Origin: Microcyclospora pomicola
Lineage: Eukaryota > Ascomycota > Dothideomycetes > Capnodiales
Assembly (NCBI GenBank): GCA_002786065.1
Contig: NHNY01000021.1
Span: forward strand, 248,001-312,000
Length of the DNA: 64,000 bases
Reading direction: 5' to 3'
The notes beneath the pieces are model-generated. The model did not search any database, was not told where the DNA came from, and was given only the letters and a program-made list of their open reading frames with translations. This document shows, piece after piece, positions 45,677 to 59,289 of the stretch; within the stretch, counting starts at the first letter, position 1, and the number at the start of each line of letters is the position of its first letter. The translations under genes were made by a program, and so were the position numbers.

Positions 45677-47224
45677 ATGGCGGCGATACTACTTCGTTCA
45701 TCAGGCAAGAAGAGCTTGCGCTTCTTGGTCCTAGCCGCTCTGGCCGTCACTCTTATGTTCGAGATCTTGCAGTACAACGGCAGTTTGGGGCAAGCGATGG
45801 ACTCCGACGAGTCGTATTCAAAGTGGATAGATCAGATGCGGACCTTCGATGTGAACCGATATCCATTTCCGAGTGCACTTCCTGTTGTACAGTCTCAAGA
45901 CTCTCAACGGCACATCCTAGAACCTACCAAGGCCTCGTCGAAGACAGCCGCAAGCTCAATACATGCCATACACGCAGCAGAGACCGAACTGGAATGCTCA
46001 AATGCCGGCGGACTACAAGATATCGTCTACGTGATCAAGACTGGAGCGACCGAGGCCATGGCGAAGCTTCCCATTCACTTCAACACTACGATGAAATGCT
46101 TCTCTAATGTGCTGATCTTTTCGGATCATGCTGAGACAATCGATGGCCACAAAATCTACGATGCGCTGGACAGCATCCTTGAGGACATCCGCAACGAGAA
46201 TGAAGACTTCGAGCTTTGGCGAAGGCTTCACCGAGATGGTCGCGGAAGTCTGAAACCTGAAGAAATGAGTGATCGTTTTGTCGTACAGGACCCCAATGAT
46301 GCAGCCGGACAGGGCGATAATGGCGGATGGCGGCTGGACAGGTTCAAGAACGTCCCGATGGTCGGAAAGGCCTTGGCTCTCGGCAAGCCAGAGGCTAAGT
46401 GGTTCATATTTACCGATGCAGACACCTTTGTCTCGTGGACGAACGTCCTGCAATATACTAGCCTCTTCGACCACGAAAAGCCTTGGTACATTGGCTCGCC
46501 GGCACAATTCGAGGATCTACTCTTCAATCACGGTGGTTCTGGATATATTTTATCGCGTCCGGCCATGAGTCAGCTAGCTGAGCTATACGATCGCAACCAA
46601 GAACAATGGGATCGTTACGCAGACTCACAACCCTATGGTGACGTCGTACTTGCGACTGCGTTGAAAAACGAACTCAACATATCATGCACTTGGGCTTTCC
46701 CACAGATGCAAGGAGGAGACCCGTCACTTATGGAGTTCTCGCTGGATATGTATGACCGGCGGCTCTGGTGCTACGGGGCCATCTCATATCATCACCTTAC
46801 CCCAACGACCATACAATCTTTGTGGCAATTCGAGCAACGCTTCCATAGCACATCTAGAGCAGAACATGGTCCAATGCGCCACATGCATGTCTTCAAGGAA
46901 TGGGCCATGCCCCAGATGAAGACCGTGAAGCAAGACTGGGATAACGACGCTGAGATCGAGTTCGAAGACGAGTACCACAAGTACGACGAGACGCTCAGTA
47001 GGCGAGTGATGAGCGTGGCATCTTGCGAAGCCTATTGCGCAGCAAGTGAGTGTTTTCAGTGGTCACTCATCGATGGCGTATGTCGTACATCTACAGCCTT
47101 TCCCAAGCTCGGCAACAAGCCCATCAAAGGTGCTACATCAGGTTGGCGATACGACGCTATCGAGACCTGGGCGAACGATCTCGATGGGCAATGTGACGGC
47201 CAGTGGGAGTGGTACGTAGAATGA
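45677..47224 (+). CDS. Type II membrane glycosyltransferase, GT31/Fringe-like, with C-terminal PAN/Apple-like module
   Basis: Predicted Golgi glycosyltransferase of 515 residues in one exon. A short basic N-terminus and a signal anchor (residues about 14-31, LRFLVLAALAVTLMFEIL) give type II topology, followed by a stem. The catalytic domain starts near 112 (DIVYVIKTGATEAMAKLPIHF) and carries the metal-binding DxD as Asp247-Ala-Asp249 in WFIFTDADTFVSW, then PWYIGSP and HGGSGYILSRPA, as in Fringe/beta-3-galactosyltransferase-like proteins. After about 440 there is a cysteine-bearing segment (CEAYCAASECFQWSLIDGVC) like a small PAN/Apple module. Donor and acceptor sugars are unknown; a cell-wall or glycoprotein role is likely. 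Confidence 0.85.
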   Translation: MAAILLRSSGKKSLRFLVLAALAVTLMFEILQYNGSLGQAMDSDESYSKWIDQMRTFDVNRYPFPSALPVVQSQDSQRHILEPTKASSKTAASSIHAIHAAETELECSNAGGLQDIVYVIKTGATEAMAKLPIHFNTTMKCFSNVLIFSDHAETIDGHKIYDALDSILEDIRNENEDFELWRRLHRDGRGSLKPEEMSDRFVVQDPNDAAGQGDNGGWRLDRFKNVPMVGKALALGKPEAKWFIFTDADTFVSWTNVLQYTSLFDHEKPWYIGSPAQFEDLLFNHGGSGYILSRPAMSQLAELYDRNQEQWDRYADSQPYGDVVLATALKNELNISCTWAFPQMQGGDPSLMEFSLDMYDRRLWCYGAISYHHLTPTTIQSLWQFEQRFHSTSRAEHGPMRHMHVFKEWAMPQMKTVKQDWDNDAEIEFEDEYHKYDETLSRRVMSVASCEAYCAASECFQWSLIDGVCRTSTAFPKLGNKPIKGATSGWRYDAIETWANDLDGQCDGQWEWYVE

Positions 47225-47703
47225 GGCCTGGTCCTGGTCCTGGTATCCACCTGGCCCCGCTTTCACAGGACTCACACGAATGCGCGCCGGTTGCTGATGT
47301 GAAGTCTGGGCTTCACATGAAGTTCGACCACTATGCACCTCTGACATCTCTCGGTGGCATGCCTCAGGTCGGGAACTGTCAGAGCAATTCAAACCTCTTT
47401 CACTTGCCACAGCGTATGCCGCGGAAGACGAACCGACCTCTATCAATGTCAAATGCTGTCAGATTTGCCGCGACTAGACCAGTGTCTTTGACGATTTAGC
47501 ATGCTCTACCGAAAAATGGGTAGGGAGACGCCGTTGGCCCCAATACGTTCAATAGGAACGACTTGGGACTCGGATGGTGAAGCGCTTTCAGCGTGAGAAG
47601 AGGTCGTGAGGTGTTCGTAGGCTATATACATCGACGGCGCCGTCCGATCATCTAATCCTGCGCCGCTGAATCAACTCCATAGTGACCTGGTCAGAATACC
47701 AGC
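47225..47703. other. Convergent 3' intergenic region
   Basis: 479 bp between the GT31 and FAT1 stop codons. No coding or repeat signal beyond a short CCTGGT run just after the GT31 stop. Confidence 0.5.
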
Positions 47704-49919
47704 TCACAGCCTCGCCCGACCTGCCACGATCTCCTGCCAATCGCGGGTCTCGAACTTCTCATACGTGCTTCCGCCCGGCCGAACCCACAACATGGCATCC
47801 CCCTTACCAGCGGTGCCCTCGGCAATCGCCGCAGGGTCCACGCCTTCCTTCCGCAGCGGCACTTTGTTCTGTTTGTTGTTGTGCATCGGGGTTGGGCTCT
47901 CGATGAGCCGCAGGAAGACCGGGACGGCGTATCTGGGCAGGCCTTTGCGCGCATGCGCCAAGAGACTGGCCCAGTCGAAGCTGGGTCGCTCCTCGGGTCG
48001 GACGTAGACAGCGGCACATCCGGCGCGGCCATCGTGGCCGGGGATCTCGACGCCATAGACGTTCGCTTCGACGAGTCCGGGGAACCGGCCGAGGACTTCG
48101 GCGACTTCGGCGGTGGACACGTTCTCGCTCTTCCAGCGGAAGGTGTCACCTAGATAGCATGATTAGCATGTCGATGTCGACAAGAATATATGGCGCAGAC
48201 ATACCAAGCCGGTCCATGAAAAACCATCGTCCATCTGCATCTCGTCGAAGAGCGTCACCCGTGCGATAGTACAAATCACCCTTCTGGAACACATCCCGCT
48301 CGAACCGCTTGTTGGTTGCACTGGGATTCCGCCAGTAGCCCACAAAGTCCTGCTCGCTGTTACACTTGACAAGGATCTCGCCGCCCTCCTCATACAGTCG
48401 CCGCCGGGCGAATCCAGTCTGGGGATTTCGCCAAATCTCATCGCCCTTCTCGTGGTCGATCTCCACTGGTACATAAGTATCGCGGAACTGCCACCGGCGG
48501 ATCGCGCCATGGTGACCCACGTGTGCGGCATGGAATGGCCCCTTGCAGATATTGACGAGCCCGAACATGCCTTCGGTCGAGTTGAAGAATTCGACCACGA
48601 TGGGCACATCGAAGCGCTCCTGAAAGCGCACCCACACGTCCGGACGCATGCCGTTTCCATACATGGTCTTCAGCTTATGGCCTTGGTCCAATGGGCTCGG
48701 AGGCGAAGCTAAGAGGTACCGTGCGGTTTCTCCCACGTAGACGAAGCCGTTGGCGTTGCTGTCGTGGATGTCGGGCCAGAAGTTGCGGACAGAGAACTTG
48801 CGCCCGATTGCGAGGGTGACGCCGCTCATCAGACATCCCAATGCCACCGTACATCCGGTGCCGTGGTAGAGCGGCATGCAATCGTAGAAAGTATCGGAAT
48901 TTGGTCCAGCTGTCAGTCCCATACGGATTGGATTGCCGACTAGCCCGTATGCTCGAAGTGTCTGGAAAGCGCATGCTTTCGGGAATCCAGTGGTGCCGCT
49001 CGTGTAGAAGAGAAAGATGGGGAAAGCGCCAGTGACGCCTGCCCGATATGTGTCGTCCGGCCTGATCGTTGGGAGCCCATTAATGTACGCTCGTGTCTTC
49101 GCGTCCAGAATCACGATATTCATGCCCAGCTCGCCCTCGATCCTCGCCCGTTCCTCTTCGATACGCCCGCGGCATTCGTCATCCTCGTCGACCACCAGCA
49201 CGGTGCTTCCCGAGACCTTCAGACAGTGCAGCAGACTCTCGCCCGCGAGGTTGTAGTTGATCAGCGCCGGCGCCGTGCCCAACGCCCAGCACGCCAAGAT
49301 GTTCATCATGAACTCGGGCGAGTTCTGCATGTACGTCCCCACCAGCTCCCCGGGCTTGGCCCCATTCTCTTCTAGAAAGCGTGACCACCGCAGCGACGCT
49401 TCGTACGTCTGCGTCCAGGTGTACTGCTCGACGGGCGCGGAGAGTGAGGCGCGATACCACAGACATGGCTCGTTTTGTAATCGCTGCGCTTCGGCTTCGA
49501 AGAAATACCACGCCGATGCTCGTTTCTCCGTGACTGTGTGACGTCCACGTGAGTCTCCTGGAACTTATCTAGGGATGGAGGATAGCAACCTACTGCGTTG
49601 TGTGGCCAGCTTCACTACTTTTCGTTGTTCGTTCAGCGCTCGTAAGTCGCTGCGGATGTGATAGCGGGCATCGATGTAGGCTGCGGCCGCGGACGCTCCA
49701 GCGATCGTAGCTGCTGCGGTAGCTGTTCGTTCCGGAAGCTCTTGTTAGCAAATCTGTTGAAAGATTGTTCGAGATCCGAGTAGTCCTCGTGTCCTCCCAG
49801 TATGTACCCTCTCACTCTGTTCCAATGTTCTCCGCCATTGCAGGATGCCCAGCTCACATACGGCACCGTACCACACATCCCCAAAAACGAGAACGAAGTT
49901 TCCACTCACCGAAAGCCAT
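47704..49919 (-). CDS. FAT1: Very-long-chain acyl-CoA synthetase / fatty acid transporter
   Basis: Activates very long chain fatty acids with CoA and takes part in their uptake, at ER, lipid droplets or peroxisomes. Four exons, 49919-49910 (10 nt), 49740-49594, 49533-48205 and 48149-47704, with introns of 169, 60 and 55 bp, give 643 residues. The first exon joins as MAF/ELPERTATAAATIAGA, leading into a hydrophobic N-terminal helix. The AMP-binding motif is FLFYTSGTTGFPKA, followed by YGNGMRPDVWVRFQERF, FNSTEGMFG and YYRTGDALRRDADGRWFFMDRLGD, the FATP/VLACS signature. The protein ends in Ala-Arg-Leu, which fits the peroxisomal PTS1 consensus. Its promoter region contains the 21-bp minisatellite. 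Confidence 0.92.
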
Positions 49920-50766
49920 CCTATCTGCTTCGTACCCTCTTGCAGCTGCAATTGCAATCCAGACCTCGTCACCGTGATCGTCTTGTGTTAAAGCAGGTCA
50001 AAGCAGTTCTGCTGCCCCACAAAGCCACTGCCCAGCTCCCGTCTTTCTCTCGATCTCTCTCTTTACCCCAGACTTTTCCCCCTCGGCGTTAACGCAACCG
50101 TTTGAGTTGCCGACGATCCGGGCGGTCTACGTCAATACTTCTCACGGACGCAGAACGCAGGAATGAGAAACAACCCACTGCAATTCGAAGAAAACGTAAA
50201 GTACCTTAGGTAGACGGTCTTTTACCAGGAAGAAGTAAGAAAGAAAGAAAAAGAGGACTTGCTTGTTAGTAAAGCAGTCACCTACCTAGCGACTAACCTC
50301 GTACCTTATGTAGCTTCGTGAGTTGCACTTGCATTCCATGTGTGCAGCACGCCCGCACGCAAGGCGATTCACATCACGGACGACCTTAGCACTAGCGCTA
50401 GGACTTATCTGTAGCTGTCTCCGATTCCTATACGATCTTCCTATACGATCTTCCTGCACCGCGAGTGTTCATCGTGCCAGATGTCAAGCCATCGTCGCCC
50501 AGACTGCGAGAAGCACAGTACATGTCATGAACCTCGGCGCTGCAAAGCAAAGCTATCCTACTACCTACCGTACTTTCATGCCGCAATGATGATCAAACTC
50601 CTTGGAAGGAAGAGCTGTTCGGCAAGCGGTGCCGGCAGGGTTTCGTTCCGCGGGCGGCGGGGGCTTTTTCCGGTTATCCGGCCGGCTCTGGGGTCGTATG
50701 GGAAGAATGTGGGGTGTGGGACGACGTTGGGGTGGGGTGGGTGCCTGAGGCAGGCGTGTAGGTATG

Positions 50767-50802
50767 TATGGTCAGGTGAAGTTTCGGTATGGTCAGGTCA
50801 CC
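50767..50802 (-). repeat. Two inverted copies of the 21-bp repeat unit
   Basis: The words tatggtcaggt at 50767-50777 and 50788-50798 are exactly 21 bp apart and are the reverse complement of the ACCTGACCATA form of the main array. They stand about 120 bp before the array and in opposite orientation. Confidence 0.8.
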
Positions 50803-50920
50803 CTAGGCCCCGTCTATTATGATGAAACAATTCACCTATATATATGGTCGTCCTGACTTTTGGTATATTCGGCTCACCTGTGTTCGATATTAGGGTCGAG
50901 ACCATGAGCTACTGGTCGCT

Positions 50921-51247
50921 GTTACCTGACCAAACGATTACCTGACCTGACCAAACGATTGCCTGACCTAACCAAACGATTGCCTGACCTGACCAAACGA
51001 ATATCTGACCTGACCAAGTGAATGTCTGACCTGACCTTCCAAAGTACCTGACCTGACCGTTCGGTTACCTGACCTAACCATCTGGTCACCTGACCTGACC
51101 TGACCATTCGATCGCGAGACCCGACCTGGACACTCGGTTTAAGTGATTTGACCTATCAATATATCTGACCTGACCAAGCAAATACCTGACCCGACCATTC
51201 AATGTATCCGACTTGACCTATCAACATACCTGACCTGACCTGATTAG
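50921..51247 (+). repeat. 21-bp-period minisatellite with ACCTGACCTGACC core
   Basis: About 15 imperfect units. The clearest run (50938-51084) has seven consecutive 21-bp units of the form nnACCTGACCTGACCnnnnnn, where the 12-13 bp core is nearly constant and the remaining 8 bp vary. The left units share the AAACGA suffix. Some right units are 22-26 bp with an added CTGAC or a degenerate core. Read on the minus strand the left end repeats Leu-Val-Arg-Ser-Gly-Asn-Arg, but there is no sign of a gene. A period of 21 bp equals two helical turns, so all cores face the same side of the DNA. Confidence 0.9.
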
Positions 51248-51472
51248 TTTTGTCTACCCGAAAAGTAAAACATCCTCACCCTTACGTCAAATCAGGTCAG
51301 ACATTTGATGCAAAATGCCGTGGCACAATGGGTTCCGCATGCGAGCCGTACCGTGTACATGAGGTAAAATACATGAATGTAAAACTTGGGTATTTTAGCT
51401 AAGATTATGCCCCTGCTGAAACGCCGAGTCGAGCCACCAATCCCGATGCAAGGATGCTTGAAATGAAGCGGT

Positions 51473-52643
51473 TTATGACACTCTGACGTACGCAGCATCG
51501 ATCTTGCTGACCTGTGGTAACGCCAGGCGAATCTTGTTGCGGTACAGCACCGGACCCTGCTTCTGGACTGGGTTCCCTTCAAAGTAGACTTCTTCCAGCT
51601 TCACTTTATCCTTGAGTGCTCGTTCGATCTCTTGAAAGCTGTCGATCTGGCAATTTGACGCCCAAAGATTCTCTAGCGCGGAGAGCTGCTCGATGCCGCG
51701 TAGGGAAGAGATGGGATTGGTCTGGAAGTCGAGGATCTCGAGCTTGGAGTTGGATGATAGAGGTTCTAGCGAAGGAATCTTGTTGTCGGAGATGTAAAGC
51801 TCGGTGAGTTGGGGAACAGCCTCGATGCCATCAAGCGAGGTGAGGCGGTTGGCTTGAATGCTCAGTGTGCGGAGGTTGGAAAGTGTGCTCAGGAACTTTA
51901 ACTCCGTGATGCGATTCTGGCCTAGCCAAAGTGACTCCAGCTTCGTCAAGGTCTCGATCCCTTCAATCTCCTTGATCTTATTGGCACCCAGTTCCAGATA
52001 TCGCAACTCGGTCAATTCCGCCAGGTTCTCGATCTTCGAGATCCGGTTCTGCACAAAGTACAGATGATCCAGCTTCTTCAGCGTGGAGATGTTTTTGATA
52101 TGCTTCAGCTTATTATAGCTTAGATCGAGGCTCGTGAGCTTGGTGTATGCTTCCAACCCTGACATGTGTTTGACGAGATTGTCGTACAACTCCAACTCGT
52201 CTAGAGTCGATGCTAGCTCGGGTGGCAGGTCGATGCTCTGGATGAAGTTCTGCCGTAGACATAATCGGCGAAGTTTGGGGAAGCGTTCGAGGCGAAGGGC
52301 GGGGATTGAGGTGATGCGGGAATGCTGCACGTCAATTTCCTACTTGCCGTATGTCAGCAAAGATACGTGGAGAGGTCATGGTTGGCCCACAGGAAGCTAC
52401 CTCAGTCTCAGGATCTTCGCCGTCCAACAGGTCCTCGTCAGCTTCAATCTGGTCGACCGGTGGTGCGTCCTCGTCCGAATACTCAGGATCACTCAGTGCT
52501 TCGGGATTTGCTAGAGTGGCTTGCTTGTTGACCCGTAGTTTGCCATCCCAGCCGGATCGACTTTGAGGTGTACTCGGTTTTGCAGGCTGACTGAGGGCAT
52601 CGCCGTTGTCATGGGAGGGTTGATCACCATTAGATTCTGACAT
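51473..52643 (-). CDS. SDS22: Sds22, leucine-rich-repeat regulator of protein phosphatase 1
   Basis: Binds and matures the PP1 catalytic subunit (Glc7/Dis2) in the nucleus and cytosol. Exons 52643-52401 and 52339-51473 with a 61-bp intron (junction DPETE/EIDVQHSRITSIP) give 369 residues. The first about 80 residues are acidic and disordered. From about 85 there are roughly eleven 22-residue SDS22-type repeats (for example KLDHLYFVQNRISKIENLAEL and LTELYISDNKIPSLEPL), closed by an LRR cap (YRNKIRLALPQVSKIDAAYVRVS). An in-frame ATG at 52694 would add 17 residues that look less protein-like, so I use the downstream one. Confidence 0.93.
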
Positions 52644-53337
52644 GATAGGTGGACAGCTGTTCGATGTAGAACAAACACGAAAAGGTGCTGTCATCCAACA
52701 CCAAAAGACGTTTGAATGTGGAGTAGAGGCACAATCTCACGTTGCAATCGATAACACGGACCACAAGGATATCGTAGTCAGGGCGGAGGCATCAAGAACG
52801 ATCGAGTTGGCTACAATGGGACCTATTGCTTCATTCTTGCTTTGCCCGCGCGACAGACCTTAAGAACTTCTTCCAATCTGCCAAAGGATCCGAGAAGATC
52901 CCCTGAGGTACTGGGTTGTATGTCCAGTTTCTAGGTCAATTGGTAACCGGAGTTTCACATCTATTGCTTGCCAGCTCGTTCGCCAGCTGGTTGTTTGCGT
53001 GGGATCATCTATAGCTCATTGACTGTACTGTCTATGGTTTGCTGCCACTGGGAACGTTCTGTGCAGGATATGATATATGGACACCTAGGCCAGACGAAAG
53101 GCTCAAGGTCCATAAGTGCATTGGATGCTTCATTCTCAAAGCAGTGCGTTATTAGCAACAGCACCGTCTGAGGCTGACGTGTTCGGCCTCATCACCAGCA
53201 ATAGACACCAGATCAGATATTCTGCCCTAGACGAATCCGTTGATCTACTGTCCGCGACGTAAAGTCCAATGAAAGGGAGGCAATATGGCATAGATCAAAA
53301 GTGCCGCATTGAGGGATCTTGATTTGTGGTGGTGAGG

Positions 53338-53346
53338 TATATAAAA
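53338..53346 (+). promoter_or_regulatory. TATA box upstream of ARG5,6
   Basis: TATATAAAA matches the TATA consensus fully and points toward ARG5,6, 435 bp before its start codon. It would place a transcription start near 53370-53400 and a leader of about 400 nt. Confidence 0.5.
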
Positions 53347-53367
53347 CGACAGACGCATTTGAATGAC

Positions 53368-53404
53368 AGAGGGGCCCGAGTACCTATGGATCGAGAGCCC
53401 CTCT
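53368..53404 (+). promoter_or_regulatory. Perfect 8-bp hairpin at the predicted 5' end of the ARG5,6 leader
   Basis: AGAGGGGC at 53368-53375 pairs completely with GCCCCTCT at 53397-53404, with a 21-nt loop. The G/C-rich stem would be stable in RNA and sits about 25-60 bp past the TATA box. It could hinder scanning, or be a protein-binding palindrome in DNA. Confidence 0.45.
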
Positions 53405-53605
53405 ACAATCCCTCATTGTCGCCTTTGTGAATAAGAATAAATCAGGGATTCTGACAATAAATTTCTGCAGTCCAGGTCCGCCAAGCAGTGTGTTTTGCCA
53501 TACAGCTTCGGTCTGGAACTGTCTTGAGGTGGGAAAATTCAAACAGGCGATGCTGCGGCAGGAAGAAGTGCCCAGGGCAGAGACCGTGACCAGCCGATAA
53601 GCTGC

Positions 53606-56489
<2,884 letters not shown>

Positions 56490-56761
56490 AGGCGGCGCTT
56501 GTGCATAGAGTATGCATCTAGTATTCCAGCATTTCGTGATGTTTCTTTCTGTTCTGTCGGGGAAAAGTGAGCGTTCTTCTTGCCCTTTCTGATTGCGTGG
56601 CGTATGCACGGGTGGAAAATGCCCTGACCATGACAAAATCTCGTGGAACAGACATCATATATCCAATAGAGCCCCTGCGCTTGTCCATAGGTAGCTCCGG
56701 AGTTGTATCTTATCATGAAATAATGCGTGTGAACTTGAGTAACATTCACTATTCATACACA

Positions 56762-57927
56762 CTACGATGCGTGAGGCGGCGGGACTGGAGGCTGATCGCT
56801 ATCTTCCAACACACCCCGTCGCCTTTGCTCCAACACCTGGTTGATCGCGCCCCGTAGCTCGGGATCACTCCTGATCGTGTTCTGCACCAGCCACTCTCGT
56901 AGCGTCGTCTTCAACTCCCTCGTCCCTGCCGGCCCTCCAGCCACGAATGGTAAACACTCCAACGCCACCAGCCGCGTGGTCTCGCTGTCAGCGGCCTTGA
57001 TCAGCGCGTCGAGCGTGTCCATCTGTCGAGGGGAGATCGCATCGCCATTGTCCTCATTCGCTTTGGGCCCCTGCAAGATCGGCCCCAGCTGCGCCAGCGC
57101 AATGAAGAACGTCACGGCCAACTTGCGTAGCAGCTCGATCAGCTGAAAAGGCAAGTACGGCGTCCGTACTCCCAGGCGCACCAGCAACGGGTTCACCACG
57201 CCGGACAGCACGACCGGGAACGTCGGGCGCGTCATGATCTGCACCTCCACCACAAACAGCGCGCCCATCACCAGATACCGCCAGAACATCCCGTGCCGCA
57301 GGTACCCCAGCACGCCGACGACCAGCAGCCCGCCCGCGCCGCCGACATAGTACACCACGGTGCGCTGCACGCCCGTGAAGACGTAGTCGCGCACGCTGCG
57401 GCACGCCTGCCACCGCAGCACGTCCGGGCCGAAGCGGTCGTACGCGAAGCGGCGCGCGGGCTGCACCAGCGTGTCCTTGGCCAGCTGCAGGCCGACGTAG
57501 ACGGCCTCGGTGCGCGCGCGGTCGGCGCCCGGCGCAGCCTTGTCCGGGTGGTACTGCACCGTCAGGCGTCGGAAGCGGGACTGGATGTCGCGCTCCGTGG
57601 CGGCGTGCGTGACCCCAAGCGCGCTGTAGAAGTCGCCCGCCCGCCGCAGTTGCCAGTCGGCTTCGTAGATGGTGTAGCACAGATAGGTCAGGATGACGAA
57701 GATCAGGATCCGTCGCCGGTCCGCGTTGAAGCGTGGCGAGCCTGGGGCGGGCTTTGGGTCGCCCGCGCGGATGAAGAGGCTGTAGAGGAAGGCTTGCAGG
57801 TAGCCGGTGGCGAGCTGGTGGAGGGATTAGTGCTGTGTTCTGCTCAGACACGGGGAGAGGGAGATAAATGTACATTTGGTAAGAACCACCACCCAGCATA
57901 GGACATGAGGGTACTGGTGGCGGACAT
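56762..57927 (-). CDS. ERJ5: ER membrane J-domain protein Erj5
   Basis: Hsp70 co-chaperone of the ER membrane. Exon 1 (57927-57874) encodes MSATSTLMSYAGWWFLPN and joins exon 2 (57814-56762) over a 59-bp intron (CTAATC branch, CACCAG acceptor), giving 368 residues. Hydrophobic helices at about 20-35 and 53-68 precede a J domain at about 75-140 (DFYSALGVTHAATERDIQSRF, then the essential HPD in VQYHPDK). Further helices follow near 170-190 and 195-215. Exon 2 is extremely GC-rich in its first half, with G/C at almost every third position, which creates long antisense open frames that I regard as artefacts. An in-frame ATG at 57906 is an alternative start. Confidence 0.88.
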
Positions 57928-58209
57928 GGTGGATGGTTTTCGTTGGTTTCGAGTGAAGTCTAATACTCAATCCTCAGGCCTTTTGATGCTCCCATTACAG
58001 TACAGCGTCCACGTTTGCTGTGAACCGCGAGATGTGCATGTCGTGGCGGCATTTACAAGGTGTGGTTGATGTTGTATGGAAGGTCTGTACACGGAACTGC
58101 CTCAGGCAGACAACGACCATCAACCTTCTCAGGCTAAAATTTCCGCTAGCACTTTGAGAAAGAGGGAATGGGGCATTGAGCTTCTCGAATTCGAACAACT
58201 TTGCACATC

Positions 58210-59289
58210 ATGTCTCAATTACAAGCTAGCGATGTGGGAGAACGAAAGAAGGCGAAGAAAATGAAGCTCGAGGGTAAGGAAACATCGAACAAACGACCAC
58301 ACGTCGACGAGCACGATGAGGCGCAACCGAAGAAATCGAAGAAGATCAAGCGCGAAGCATACCCTGTGAACGGTAACGACGATCCGGTTGCTGAGCAAGA
58401 CGAGTCAAATTCTATATCCGTGAAGGAGAAGAAGAAGAAAAAGAAGTCAAGGCCGGAAATATTGTCGGGAGTACAGGATGCGGGCGAGGCTTTGTCGCAG
58501 AATGGAAGTGGTGTAGAAACTTTGGGGAAGTCTAAGAAGAAAAAGAAGAGGCATGCAGATGAGGTGGATGGAAGCGTAAAGGATAGACCGGCTGGAGCAT
58601 TTTCCAATGGCAGTCGATCGCGAGACGCCGACGGCGTTGCTACAGCAGATTTCAGCGATGCGAGTTTGCAAAAGCACACGCCTTTCATTCGACTCACGGC
58701 ATCGTTCTATCTGGCTCTATCACCATGCGCGTACAACTTCCCGCTAGAAGGAATGTGCGCCGAACATCTGTCTCCGCTTCTCTTGACCTTCTACCCACCG
58801 CTTCACGGGGTGGTACTGAACTATTCGAATGCGCGATTGTCAGAGGAGCCCGATCGTAATGTGAAAGCAGAAAACAGCCATGTGCTATCCAAGAGTATTG
58901 ACGAGTATGGAGTGTCTTTCGCATGGCTGACGGCAGACTTTACGATCTTCCGGCCGCATCGACGCACGTACCTGGAAGGGTATGTGACGCTGCAGAACGA
59001 GAGCTTGCTGGGACTGGTGTGTTATAACTTCTTCAACGCGTCCATTGAACGGAACCGGTTACCGCAGGACTGGCAATGGGTGGAAAACAAGAACGACATG
59101 AGCGGCGATAGACAGGCTGGATTCTTCGTAGACGGAGAAGGCAAGAAAGTAGAAGGCAAGCTCATGTTCAGGGCGAGAGACTTCGATGCTACCCCAAGCA
59201 CGGAGAATGGTGGAGGAACGATTAGCATCATGGGCACGCTTCTGTCACCTGCGCAGGATAAAGCGCAGGACAAAGCGCAAGATGGATGA
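58210..59289 (+). CDS. RPA43: RNA polymerase I subunit Rpa43
   Basis: Rpb7-like stalk subunit that contacts Rrn3 for rRNA gene transcription in the nucleolus. A single exon of 359 residues from the ATG at 58210. The N-terminal about 140 residues are Lys-rich with several KKKKK blocks and acidic patches, typical of nucleolar targeting. The conserved domain begins near 153 (PFIRLTASFYLALSPCAYNFP), followed by HLSPLLLTFYPPLHGVVLNYSN and the OB-fold part VSFAWLTADFTIFRPHRRTYLEGYVTLQNESLLGLVCYNFFNASI. The C-terminus ends with a repeated AQDK peptide. AAAATTT at 58136-58142 resembles a ribosome-biogenesis promoter element (RRPE). Confidence 0.92.
   Translation: MSQLQASDVGERKKAKKMKLEGKETSNKRPHVDEHDEAQPKKSKKIKREAYPVNGNDDPVAEQDESNSISVKEKKKKKKSRPEILSGVQDAGEALSQNGSGVETLGKSKKKKKRHADEVDGSVKDRPAGAFSNGSRSRDADGVATADFSDASLQKHTPFIRLTASFYLALSPCAYNFPLEGMCAEHLSPLLLTFYPPLHGVVLNYSNARLSEEPDRNVKAENSHVLSKSIDEYGVSFAWLTADFTIFRPHRRTYLEGYVTLQNESLLGLVCYNFFNASIERNRLPQDWQWVENKNDMSGDRQAGFFVDGEGKKVEGKLMFRARDFDATPSTENGGGTISIMGTLLSPAQDKAQDKAQDG

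Larger units (their letters stand above)
49920..51472. other. FAT1 upstream region / SDS22 downstream region
   Basis: 1.55 kb between two minus-strand genes. It holds ACCT-rich motifs at 50191-50300, a G-rich block at 50640-50750, an AT-rich patch (cacctatatatatggtc) at 50832-50848, and the 21-bp repeat array in two orientations, listed separately. No gene is seen. Confidence 0.6.

Noticed and set aside
50922-51107. Minus-strand ORF with a repeated LVRSGNR heptapeptide
   Set aside because: It is simply the 21-bp repeat translated; no flanking exons or other protein features exist.
50921-51247. CRISPR-like array
   Set aside because: The units are contiguous 21-bp imperfect tandem repeats, the spacers are only about 8 bp, and the host is a fungus; this is a minisatellite.
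57293-57901. 202-codon open frame antisense to ERJ5, and a 281-codon frame on the same strand
   Set aside because: Both arise from near-saturated GC at third positions; only the frame with the J domain makes sense.
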